DNA of 64,000 nt. Origin: Druceiella hillmani. Taxonomy: Eukaryota; Arthropoda; Insecta; Lepidoptera; Hepialidae. Both the position numbers and the translations under genes were made by a program. The notes beneath the pieces are model-generated. The model was not told the DNA's origin, did not search any database, and saw nothing but the letters and a program-made list of their open reading frames with translations. Every line of letters starts with the position of its first letter. Position 1 is the first letter of the stretch. The stretch spans positions 2,746,501 to 2,810,500 of the forward strand of contig JAYKKI010000133.1 of NCBI GenBank assembly GCA_039881145.1, given 5' to 3'. Positions 47,301-57,324 of this stretch are shown here, in pieces.

Positions 47301-48770
47301 TTTTTATGGTCGTCTTGTCAAGTTTTCTTAATTCAACAAGAAATTTAATCTAAATGTTTTATTCATATATTTTCCATTAAACTTTTCTGAACATATTTTT
47401 GTGAAGTTGAAAAATACGTACGATTCTATCTGACAAAACATCTTAATATTCCGTTACTTCTTTTACTACCCCACCCTTTCTCACAGAAAATATTCACTTC
47501 TTTTTGTTGTATCATTCAGAATTTTCTGTCTATTTTGCTTTGTGACTAGTATTAGTAACACCGTACATAAAAAACATTCCTGCAACCTTAATATTTTCCT
47601 GTATACATTATTTAGATGAAATAAATATATCCGATTTTCCGAGAACTGGTTTGTAATTTATCAGTACGTCTATGCTGTTGAAAAAACAAAGATTTGATAG
47701 AATATGCAAATGTCTGTTGGGAAATAAGCAAACAAATATGGGACGTGTAATTCATGTTTTCTACTTTGGGTACAAGGCTTATAATTTAGAAGGCTTAGAC
47801 TCGTATTGCGTAAAGTCTGGAACTTTCGGCGTGTTTTATCAATTCATTCTGTATACACGTCTTTAGTGATAAATGTGTTAGAAGCCAACTCATTTATTAG
47901 AGCCCACATTATATCAAGCGAAGCTTGATAATTGAACGTTTTAATTTTCCCATAGTTATTTTTCATTTCTACTTCTTATTGACTTTGTCCTAGATAAGTT
48001 ACGTCATAACTTATTGCAGCTTGGAGGAAAGTTGATTTGATTTCAGAATACATCTCTCTCATTCGGTTATATTGAGCAGACTATCTCTTATATCGTCTCC
48101 TTATTCATACCTTATAAAGTTCCTCATTCGAATAGTTAACATTTTTATTGCAATATCCTCAAAAAATTATAATAAGTAATTATATTAAAATTTCTCACTT
48201 TTTTATAGTATTTAATGGCCAGTCACCTAATTTTGTTTGTATCAAAGTATATCTCACTTTAAATAAGTAAAAATATGATTTTTAATAAGTTTAAATGTTT
48301 AATGCCATTTAATATTAAGACTATTATCGTTATGGTCACTAAACAATTCTTTGCGGAGATAACTAATCTTTACCAAATATCAGTCTTTAATACGACATAT
48401 GATATACGAAATTATCACAATATATTAAAATTTCCATTCCAAAAAATCTAAAGTTCCTTAACTAAGAAAACATCAATCCAAGGATTTTACTAGATAGAAC
48501 TAATGCTCCTTTGCTAAAACAAGTAAAATTGGTCGATCATAAAAAATTGGTCAGTGATATAATTATTGAAATTTGCATTTTAAAAAACCTTAACAGTGAA
48601 AATTAAACTTGGTATATTCAATAAATCTTTGAATAAAATTATATTGGGCTACCAAATTTCATCCAAGCCGATATTATGAGCATTCAAAAATAGGGCGAAT
48701 CGTTTCGAAGAATGGTACTAGAGTGCATTGCTCCTCCTAGCTCATCTTGGGGAAAGTAATAACATGGCGA
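44350..48770. other. Long AT-rich stretch without recognisable genes
   Basis: About 4.4 kb with no gene. A GATT tetranucleotide run lies at 45824-45847. Frames at 44799-45080, 45840-46046 and 47672-47866 have no motif. Bases 45130-45190 are GC-richer but unassigned. Confidence 0.55.
45824..45847. repeat. (GATT)n tetranucleotide repeat
   Basis: Six successive GATT/GACT units starting in GACTGATTGATTGATTGATT. Confidence 0.9.
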
Positions 48771-48774
48771 AAGA

Positions 48775-48960
48775 TATTGAGAATATTATTTGAAACGCTT
48801 CAGTTGAATGTAATGCATAAAAATAAATTGATTTCTTGTTTTGTTTAAAACTTCAGTAAAATAAGGTTTTTTAAAATGATATTTTGTTTACATAGATTAG
48901 ATTGGTTAACTTTTAATATCGAGATAATTATTAAAGTGACTTGTTATTTTCTAACTATCC
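48775..48960 (-). repeat. Module B, copy 4, distal part
   Basis: On the minus strand this matches the end of module B (landmarks GTGACTT region, AAGTTAACCAATCTA, CATTACATTCAACTGAAGC). The rest of this B copy lies at 51130-51720, so the intervening block is an insertion. Confidence 0.82.
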
Positions 48961-48964
48961 TTTT

Positions 48965-49620
48965 TTCAACCGATTTCTGGAATGTTATAAACATTTCTTG
49001 AATATTTCTTATAGGGTATATAAAGAGTGCGGTATTCGAACTTCTGTTCAGTTTGCAGTTGAGTAATTGGTGAGTAAAGAAAAAATTAAAAATGAAAGAA
49101 GTAAATTTAGGGGACTCTTTCTTAATGAAAATTGTTTAGGACAAAAAACCAGTGAAGGATCATACAATATATACACAACGACAAGTGAAGATGGCATATA
49201 ATATATTCACTCTCTTACGACACAGCCAAGCAGAGGTTTAAAAAAATTCAAAAAAGAGAATCTTTACCTGTGCGATAAATCTTATCCAAAGAGACTCCTT
49301 ACGACTGATTTAGAAAAATTTAAAAGCCTTATTGAAACAAATCGCAGATTTAGTTCGCGTTGTTTGGCAGAATTATTTTCATGCTCTTATGTTTCAACGA
49401 AAGAAGAAGACATGTTTTGAAAGAAAAGTGGAAATATTCCGTTTGGCTACCACATGAGTTAATACAATTTCAACTTCAGAGGAGATCTAATGTGTGCTTG
49501 GAGCCACTGGATTCCCTTCATACAAACGAGACTTAAATATCTGGTTATATGAGATGAAAGTGCTTAGCTTAATGGAATTTTTAACGCTAGTGACTAGGGG
49601 CTGTAGGAAAACTATAACAA
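48965..49620 (+). pseudogene. Truncated mariner transposase, copy 2
   Basis: Similar to 32340-32890 along its length (GGGTATATAAAGAGTGCGG, AACTTCTGTTCAGTTTGCAG, the R-F/KKFKKENL-type string, and then WKYSVWLPHELIQFQLQRRS followed by NVCLEPLDS, clearer than in copy 1). The W-L-P-H-E-L motif is intact here. The terminal repeat is missing at its left end, so the copy begins inside the element at the junction with module B. The catalytic half is not recognisable. Confidence 0.83.
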
Positions 49621-49659
49621 TTTTGATGGTCAGTTGTATCTTTATGTGAAAAGCATTGA

Positions 49660-49975
49660 AATATTTTATGTAGATAAATGTGATTATTTCAGAAAAGCAA
49701 ATAAGTTAAGATTTTCTTGAAAAACAATTATTGCCAAGAATTTTTTTTTAATTTCGAAAAAAAATCCCATCTTCTAATTTATAACATGAATTTCATATCA
49801 TTAATTCAATTCCGCCTCTTTTAAGTTTTGTCCCCAAACTTATTATTTTAGTTTTAAAAATCTGGCATACATTTTACATCGTCCTTTGGTATTCATATTT
49901 TTTAATGTTTATGTATAATTAATTTCGTAATCAATATTGCAGCCACATATTGGCGGATAGTGTTAAAATATTAGG
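49660..49975 (+). repeat. Segment X, copy 2
   Basis: Direct repeat of 31980-32318, placed between the two mariner fragments. It shows that mariner plus flank were copied as a unit rather than by two independent transpositions. Confidence 0.88.
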
Positions 49976-50705
49976 TTTGTAACTCATAAGCTCGTCACTT
50001 TTTTCGACCGATTTTTGGAATTTATAGCAGCTTCTAAAACATTTCTTTTAGAGTATACAAACATTGCCGCATTTGAACTTCCGTTCAGTTTGAAGTCAAG
50101 TAATTGACGAGTAAAGAATAAATTAAAAGGAAGTATTTCGAAGTGAACTTGGAGGGCTCTTTCTTCATGAATATCAGTTAGGCCGAAAAATCAGCAAAGT
50201 GTCGCGCAATAAATACACAATGATGGGTGAACGCATGGCCTCTAACGATACAGCCAAGCACTAGTTTCAAACATTCAAAGAAGGGAATTTTAACCTATCA
50301 GGAAAACTTCATTCACTTCCTACAATTGATTCAAAAACTTTAAAGGCCTTATTGAAACAGGCCCCAGATTAAGTTCACGTTGTTTGGTGGAGCTATTTTC
50401 ATGCTCATATATGGCAATGTAAAAATAATTTCATGCTTCGAGAAAGAAGTGGAAATATTCCATTTCGATACTATATGAGCTAACACCTTTTTTACTTCAG
50501 AGAAAAACTTATATGCGCTTGGAACTACTGAGTTCCCGTCATGCCAATAGTAGGCTAAAGTATTTGTATATAGAAGATGAAAATTGAAAAAGTGTACCTA
50601 GACCAAAATATAAAATTGGAGAAAAGATACTTTTGATTGCATGGTGGGGTATAAATGGAATTGAATTATTCATTTTTAATTCTTTAAACCACCGTCACCG
50701 CTAAG
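49976..50705 (+). pseudogene. Truncated mariner transposase, copy 3
   Basis: Terminal-repeat-like ATTAGGTTTGTAACTCATAA at about 49968, then the same HTH region as the other two copies. It also keeps part of the catalytic half: SRHANSRLKYLYIEDEN (about 50538-50582), equivalent to the R-H-x-N-x-R-F-L-x-R-I-V-T-G-D-E-K-W block with the first Asp present, and KILLIAWWGINGIELF (about 50625-50670), where the second catalytic Asp of W-W-D is Gly. Several stops. Ends before the third Asp. Confidence 0.85.
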
Positions 50706-50810
50706 CTTTTTAAAATCAAAACAAAATTAATTTGTTATATGACAATCTACCATAAGTAACCAAATAAAGCGTAAACATTACTTTCATTTAGATGTGGTAT
50801 GCTACCTCAT

Positions 50811-50826
50811 AATATATATATATATA

Positions 50827-50869
<43 letters not shown>
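50811..50869. repeat. (TA)n microsatellite
   Basis: TA run with a CTA interruption, just downstream of the third mariner fragment. The Tyr-Ile part of the frame 50794-51021 is its translation. Confidence 0.97.
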
Positions 50870-50871
<2 letters not shown>

Positions 50872-51129
50872 CATTATAGAAAATGTAAAAATGAAAGTCA
50901 TATCATAACCGAACTTCACCAGTTTTTTCACACAAAGACAAAAGATTACTACAAGCACGGAACTTTGGCTCTGCCTACACGTAGGCGACAAGTGTTAGAT
51001 ACCGACGATATATCGATATAATTAACGTTTGATTTTATTGACTACATATAAAAAGTTGAAAAGTTATTGTACAGAGATGGTAGGTTTACAAATTGCTAAC
51101 TTGTAATATTAGGTTAGCATGACTAAACA

Positions 51130-51720
51130 CTTTTTAGAAGTAATACATAAATTGCTTTTGAGGTTTGTATTAATACTCGCAAAAAAATTAAAAGGAGCGT
51201 AAACAAAAAGAAAAGAAACTTGCCTAAACTAAACAGATTTTCGAAATTCTCGTGAAATAGTTTTCGTGTCATATTTTTTTACACTCTGTTCGAATTAATT
51301 TAATTAAAAAAACTGGCATATTTCACTTAAAATGTGTATTTTTAACGAGCTTATAGTAACAAGATTCACCAGCATATAACTATGTAAGAAAACAAATTTA
51401 GGAAGTAAATTTTTACACACTTCTAATCTTCGTATTTATTTAAGTTTGTTTTAAAGTTTGTAAGTTTGTGCAATTCTGATGACATTAAAATAGTATTACC
51501 GTATTTATATAATGATGGAAAGGGAGATAGTCTTTGCAACTTCTCAATGACTAACAGTTAACCGACAGAGTTTGTGTTCGTTTGATTTATCTCAATGAGT
51601 CTATTAGTTACATATTGTTAATTTTGAACCAATCAGGTTTAAGAATTATTGACTTGTCTGAATAAGGTTTTTGTTTATGTATTATAATCAGGAGAGCCCA
51701 GTTATTGAGAGAGACGTGTC
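51130..51720 (-). repeat. Module B, copy 4, proximal part
   Basis: Minus strand carries the B landmarks in order: AACCTTATTCAGACAAGTC, AACCTGATTGGTTC, ACTCATTGAGATAAATCAAA, TAACTGTTAGTCATTGAGAA, CTCGTTAAAAATACACATTT, TTAATACAAACCTCAAAAGC. The remaining end of this B lies at 48775-48960. Confidence 0.85.
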
Positions 51721-51721
51721 T

Positions 51722-52430
51722 ATGGAAATACACAATGATTACCAAAAAATCCTCGATTAAAATAATTGTGATTTAGAGAATTACATTTTTTAAATAAAAT
51801 ATTTTGTAAAATGTCATAAATATGTGAAAGATATATATAAAAAATTGGCATTTTCTTAAAATCGGCGTTATGTTTTAAATTCTTCATAGCATTTCGTAGG
51901 AAATCCATTTATCTGCCAAAAGCAATTTTCTCAGAAATCAAATGTGAAAATTGTACATTTCGCATGAAGATAGAATATTATAGCCTCGTTATAGATATCA
52001 AGTACGAAAGTTTAATCTTGTTTCTGGGTGTTAATTTCTCGGTTAAAATGGGAGATTTGAAAAAAATATTTCAAGTTTACCGTCTAGGTTGCTAAGCAAA
52101 ATTTATTGAAGCGCAAATTTAACAAAATATATTAGAATTAGGATTTGGAAATTAGGTAGAGATTGAACAAAACATTTTCGTAATTGGAAAATTCTAGTGC
52201 GATGAATTGCCATAAGGAAAATAACTGTTTATTTTCTTATAACTGCAAAATCATTGATTTAGTGAAAGAAGTTTTGCGACGGAAAATATTCATCGCAAAA
52301 ACAATTTTGGCCTTAAACTTTTTTAAATTGTTAACCATTAAGATAATATATTATTTTTCACAATCACCTTTCAGACGGTTATGGAACCCCGGAGTAAAAT
52401 ATTTCACGGTTGTAAAATTTAGTTAGGAAA
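51722..52430. other. Probable C-B linker of compound repeat, copy 4
   Basis: No gene. Position corresponds to the linker at 34815-35915, but I could not see convincing similarity. Confidence 0.35.
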
Positions 52431-52496
52431 GGTTTTGTTCACAATTAAATAAAACTACGTGATGTAGTATTATTTCTACTTTCTTTAAGTTCTTTA

Positions 52497-52537
52497 CCAC
52501 GATCTGGATTTCGTTGTATTACAACATCTTCAGGCGG
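52497..52537 (-). ncRNA. Hammerhead-ribozyme-like core, M2 left arm
   Basis: Minus strand, 41 nt: CCGC, CTGAAGA, perfect 5-bp helix II (GTTGT/ACAAC, loop AAT), GAAA, helix III TC/GA with a CA loop, cleavage triplet ATC, GTGG. Helix I pairs with one G-U. All invariant core bases (CTGANGA, GAAA, UH) are present. Relative to the consensus CC/GG, helix III here is TC/GA, a change of both sides of one pair that keeps pairing. Confidence 0.68.
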
Positions 52538-52584
52538 GCTATTGGCAAAGATTACTAATAGCCTACCTGATCTTTGCTAATAGC

Positions 52585-52625
52585 TCACCTGAAGATATTG
52601 TAATGCAACGAAACCTAGGTCGTGG
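52585..52625 (+). ncRNA. Hammerhead-ribozyme-like core, M2 right arm
   Basis: 41 nt: TCAC, CTGAAGA, helix II ATTGT/GCAAC (one mismatch, one G-U), GAAA, CCTAGG, TC, GTGG. All invariant bases present; predicted cleavage after C 52621. Helix III is two pairs plus the A-U pair with a 2-base loop, or an intermolecular duplex through the self-complementary CCTAGG. Confidence 0.68.
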
Positions 52626-52929
52626 TAAAGAACTTAAACAAAATAGAATTAACACTACATCACGTAGTTTTATTTAATGTGAATAATGTATTTTTACAAA
52701 ATTAACGCCAAGTATATTCAAAAGTTTCGTTATTAATTAAGTCTGTTTCGGTACATATTAAACCCTTTATTTAAAAAAAGTCACTTGAAAATGAACATTC
52801 GGTTTTATTTAATTCCTAATAATTTTCAATATGTTTTCATTAGGCTTACAAAATAACATGTTTGGAAAATGAAATACACACAAAAATTATCATATAAGGT
52901 TTTTATCTATTTTTTAATTGTAATATTTT

Positions 52930-53040
52930 CTATTAGCCAACCTGAAGATGTTGTAATACAACGAAACCTTGATCGTGGTAAAGAACTTAAAGTAAGTCGA
53001 AATAATACTACATCACATAGTTTCTTTTAATAGTGAAAAA
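52930..53040 (+). mobile_element. Half-copy M5 of the foldback element (right arm only)
   Basis: Contains the right-arm landmarks TTGTAATACAACGAAACCTT, GATCGTGGTAAAGAACTTAA, ACTACATCACATAGTTTCTT. No matching left arm precedes it. Lies about 210 bases after M2. Confidence 0.88.
52938..52978 (+). ncRNA. Hammerhead-ribozyme-like core, M5
   Basis: CAAC, CTGAAGA, perfect helix II GTTGT/ACAAC with AAT loop, GAAA, CCTTGA, TC, GTGG. Core and helix II are perfect. Helix III and one pair of helix I are weakened by substitutions. Confidence 0.6.
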
Positions 53041-53044
53041 TTCA

Positions 53045-53375
53045 TTTACCTAAACCTCTGTCGTATGTTCCTTGACAACCATATAAATATCGCCAATAAA
53101 AGGTGAAAGAACTATAGTACTTCATGTCATATCTGAAAATCAATTTATCGAAACAAAGCGAAACGAATATACATTAGATCAACGCTTGGTTAAAAGGTAT
53201 ACATTCTAGCGTTTCATTTTGACGTTCTCTTTACCCTGTACATATAAATGACCCGACGGTTGCTACGACGCAATGATACAACAGCCTTTTCACGTTTGTG
53301 AATGAAAGGTCATTTACCTGTAAGAAATATTTCAGATAATTAATTATCGGAAAATATTTCTCTTTTCATGAAATA
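53045..53375 (-). repeat. Module C, copy 4
   Basis: Reverse complement of module C copy 2 at 34530-34810, with high similarity in GCAAACGTGAAAAGGCTG-type, GCGTCGTAGCAA and CGATAAATTGATTTTCAGAT strings. Confidence 0.9.
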
Positions 53376-53379
53376 TGAA

Positions 53380-53855
53380 AAGGCACCACAAGGAAAATTG
53401 TTCTACACCACTTTGGAATCATGCAGGGTGTTTCGAATTTATTTTGATCATAAAATACAAATGGCTTATTGATATACGTCTTATATATTTGAAGTCATAA
53501 CTATAATAGCTGTATAAGAAAAAATCGAGGTATCTTGTTAAAAAAATACTTTTACTAGTTTTTAAACATACGACATTGAACTATTCCACGAAATGTTTTT
53601 TATTTCCTTTATTGAATTACACACAATTATAATTTTACGATCGTATATTTTAAGCAACTAAAATTGAGGAGTTTTTGAATTCGACGCGCATGCATTTGTT
53701 TTTCACGTATGTGATGTGGTAACTCGGAGATGCCTTTTCATTATCTTTTTTTATTTTATAAGAAATAATCAGGGAAGTCCAATATAAATATAGTCATAAC
53801 CTCAAATCGGACTTCGGAGATAGTATAAATAAAGTTATTCATAATACTTAGAAAA
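53380..53855 (-). repeat. A-C linker of compound repeat, copy 4
   Basis: Colinear on the minus strand with 34105-34525 and, for its part nearest module A, with 38720-38880. Confidence 0.65.
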
Positions 53856-53859
53856 GAAA

Positions 53860-54960
53860 AGTAATCTCATTGAGTTTGGGCTCGTTTGAATTATTTTAAC
53901 GAGTGTTTTAGTCATAAACGACGACCCGGATTTGTTGGTAGAACTGGCATATAACAGCGGTAACTCCTTAATAATGGAGGATAGGTTCATCTAATTTAAA
54001 CTCTTTTGACTTTTCTAATGAATCCTTTAGTCACAAGTAATGATGAAACTGGCAGGTGATGATTGGAATTCCTCATTGGTGAGGAATAAATATCTTAATG
54101 TTAACAAGAAAGTAACAAAGTAAATAGGTGATTTCAAATGACGCAGATATTATAATTAGAATGCAATTTTATTTCACAGTTAATTAGAGGGACAAGATTT
54201 ATGATTGGATATGAAATATGTCTGCTGTCTTTCTTTCAGATGCTATACTGTCTGTTACTTTGCATTATGGATATCCTTGTTCCATTGAAATTATTCAGGG
54301 ATGACTTCAAATACTCGAATGCTAACTAATTTGTATAAAGGATTAAGAAATGGAAAATTTCTACCCCTCTTAGTATTAAATATTAAATTATCAACTCTTT
54401 AATGTCAGGTGTTCACGTTGTATAATACTATTGATTATACCGTATTGTATTTATGTTTATACAGAATACATTGCCATGTATTAAATTTATAAGGAGCTAA
54501 ATAGCCCTAAGTCATTTCGTGAATTTATTAAAAGTGAGCCAAAATAATTTTTCGTTCGAGCAACTATGGTAACACAAAATATATCTTATAGTATACGTTA
54601 AACATATAATTAACATTTTCTACCTGAATTGACGAATTATTTGAAAATGTTAAACAAGGAAACGTATTGTAGACTGATCTTCAGCGGTAATTGCATTACC
54701 TCGGATATATATCGTCCACACTTTTCCACATTTACTAAAATAGAATCAATATTCAAAGAAACTTTTAATTAAATTCAACGCGTAAAGTTTTATACGATTA
54801 TAACTTAATTGTTGTCATTAACTTAGTAGTTTATAAAACTAGAAGTTTTTGCATCTCTTTAAGCTTATAGTCTCAAAATTTCTACATTATATCTAACCAA
54901 ATAATTTCCTCATAAAATTTTATTTTCACAATATAATCTGTAAAAAAACTATAATATATA
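53860..54960 (-). repeat. Module A, copy 4 (full length)
   Basis: Minus-strand copy of module A. Landmarks: AAAATAAAATTTTATGAGGA, ACGCGTTGAATTTAATTAAA, GCAATTACCGCTGAAGATCA, GTTTAACATTTTCAAATAA, and the block GAGTTTGGGCTCG, CGAGTGTTTTAGTC, AGAACTGGCA near 53875-53955 that equals the end block of copies 2 and 3. Order and total length agree with copies 2 and 3. Confidence 0.9.
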
Positions 54961-54964
54961 CAAA

Positions 54965-57235
54965 ACTATAATAGTCTGTAAATTATACGTATAAGAATAT
55001 GTTTTTCTTATTATATTATCACGTTCATTATATATTATGCAAAAATATGTAGCATTTATTATAAGTAAACTTATACCCATACACACTTTTTAAATTAAAA
55101 GAAAGAATTACGTATTTGTATGTTTTATAAAAGTAAATTTAAACAGAAAAATTTGCTGTTACTTTAATTAACTGTTACTTTGACTTAAATGAATGGATTA
55201 CTTCAGAATAATACAATTTTTTTTCATTGTTTTGAATTAATTTTCATTTGCATTTTTTTTCATCACTTATCAAAATAGATGTATAAAAATGAGACTAGTG
55301 AAAATGAGCTTGACATCACACAAACAGAATATAATTTTTTAAAACTGGTATTTTTCGGAATATAAAAAAAATCAAGTAATTCACCAATGGACAACCATGG
55401 GACCGCAAAAACTTAAATGCAATTTGTAATCATAAAACATAAGAGTCAAAAGCTATTGTCATAAAAGCAAAATTATATTTTTAATAAATAAAGAATGGGT
55501 AAGGAATTAACCTTAACAATTGCTTACATTAATTAAAAATAAACTGTAAAGTGACGTTGACAAAGAAAAATAAACTGTAAAGTGACGTTGAGTTTGTTTC
55601 TCTATGTATATTTCAGGGTAGTTTTACATTCTTGAAACACTTGGGCATACGAATATATATACTTTAACCTGACTTTATAAATACCTTCGTGATTTACTCA
55701 TTCCCAGTAATTATTTTCAATTGCTGTCCTTCGACATTGACTTCTTGTGCGTCAATATTGAATTCTGATATTATAACAGAACCATACGAAATCCAAAAAT
55801 ATTTTTATTGGAATAAATTTCTTTTTTTTAATAGCACACAGTTATTATATAAGAAATTAATGACTGTGAAATTATTTAATTTGACATTCCTGAAATAATC
55901 ATAAATTTTACCCTATTTACTCTAAATAATATCTAATAAATATGAATATATTTATGTGCAATTTGACTAAACTATAAAGTAATATTTTGTTGTTTTTTTT
56001 GTAATAGACTGTTAAGAAGTAAATCCTATTTTTTAAAATTTCGGTGAAATGAGGAAAAAAGGTCTTCCCCCTATAAAAAAAGATAGGAGTACGTTAAAAT
56101 AATTTGGACACATAACGTGAAATTATCCCTAAAAACTAATTTTTAATGTGAAGTGGCTCTTAAAAGACACGTGGATTGCTAAATTAGACAAATGGCCTAA
56201 TAAAGTTTCGAGGAATATATCGGTCTCAAAGGCAAGAGCAAAAGCGAGAAGGTGGTGTAGTGAAATTTAACACAATCGGTTCGCCAACTAGGAAGACAAT
56301 GCTTGTTTTTCATTTCAGTATTGAAAATTTTCAATTTTGTGTCTGTGTTGTAAAAACACGTAATTTGCTGATATCGAATTTACCTTCTGTTCTTTTGAAT
56401 GTAATTTTATTTCAAACCATACAAATCTTTGAGGCAAACACGGACGGTCGGGTTAACATTATGAAATATTTACCAGTTAAATATTTACAGGTTAAATGTT
56501 AATATCAGAATGAACAGTTATCCCGAAGCTTAAAACCTGTCTGGCACTGGCCTTTTAATATACAATTTTTGAAAATTAAGCTTATCATGGATTAGCTCAG
56601 ATATTCCTTGATAAAGCTAAGGTAAATTTAACCGCTTGGTTTTTGATGGAAAACTTGAATGAGATCTTGTTATATTTATATTAATGTTTAAAACCAAAAG
56701 AAGATGTTAGGATTACTTAGGATAACAGGTTGGTTTAATCTACGAATTAATAAATTTGCAGGTGGGAAAATGGTTAACCCATTTTGATCCAATTCTATTG
56801 CTGCTAGCGGGTAAAGATAAGTTTGGAGTGTCTTTCTATGAAATGCTATTCCTTTTCAATTACTCACTTATCACTCATTAATAATAATTTGTCTGATTAT
56901 ATATATGTACTAAAAATTTAATTTATATTTCAGGATAGAGCTTTTACCAGAGCGGTAATATCTCATCTGTCTGATAAAAGCTGATGAATATTATACATAA
57001 GTTGATGAATATTTTTAGTCAAGCCATTTCCTCGGTGCTAATTGTCATAAAAAGCCAAATGGAAAATTTATTCGTCTAATTGTAAGTATACATAAAATAA
57101 CTTAATTCCCATTTCCGAACATAACTTTGAGATATGAGAGAGTGATGAATTAAGTTTTCAATTAAGGAATTTTCTAGAAAATCCTTGGACATATAAAAAT
57201 AATTTGATAATTGTTTAGAAATGATTCGTCTAATT
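54965..57235. other. AT-rich non-coding stretch
   Basis: No gene. A 26-base segment (AAAAATAAACTGTAAAGTGA...GTTGA) is directly duplicated at 55535-55560 and 55566-55591. Frames at 55689-55898 and 56260-56502 have no motif. Confidence 0.5.
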
Positions 57236-57237
<2 letters not shown>

Positions 57238-57303
<66 letters not shown>

Positions 57304-57320
57304 GCATGTATATGTATATA
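57238..57320. repeat. (AC)n(TA)n compound microsatellite
   Basis: AC run (about 57238-57271) followed by TA-rich run. The Cys-Val and Tyr-Ile frames on both strands are translations of it. Confidence 0.97.
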
Positions 57321-57324
57321 AATT

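Larger units (their letters stand above)
52433..52720. mobile_element. Foldback element M2 with two hammerhead-like cores (best copy)
   Basis: Left arm (TTCACAATTAAATAAAACTA, GTGATGTAGTATTATTTCTA, AGTTCTTTACCACGATCTGG, ACAACATCTTCAGGCGGGCT) and right arm are reverse complements over about 110 bases, with a spacer that repeats TTTGCTAATAG-type sequence. Ends in the conserved asymmetric tail TACAAAATTAACGCCAAGTA. It lies inside copy 4 of the compound repeat, between C and B. Confidence 0.93.
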
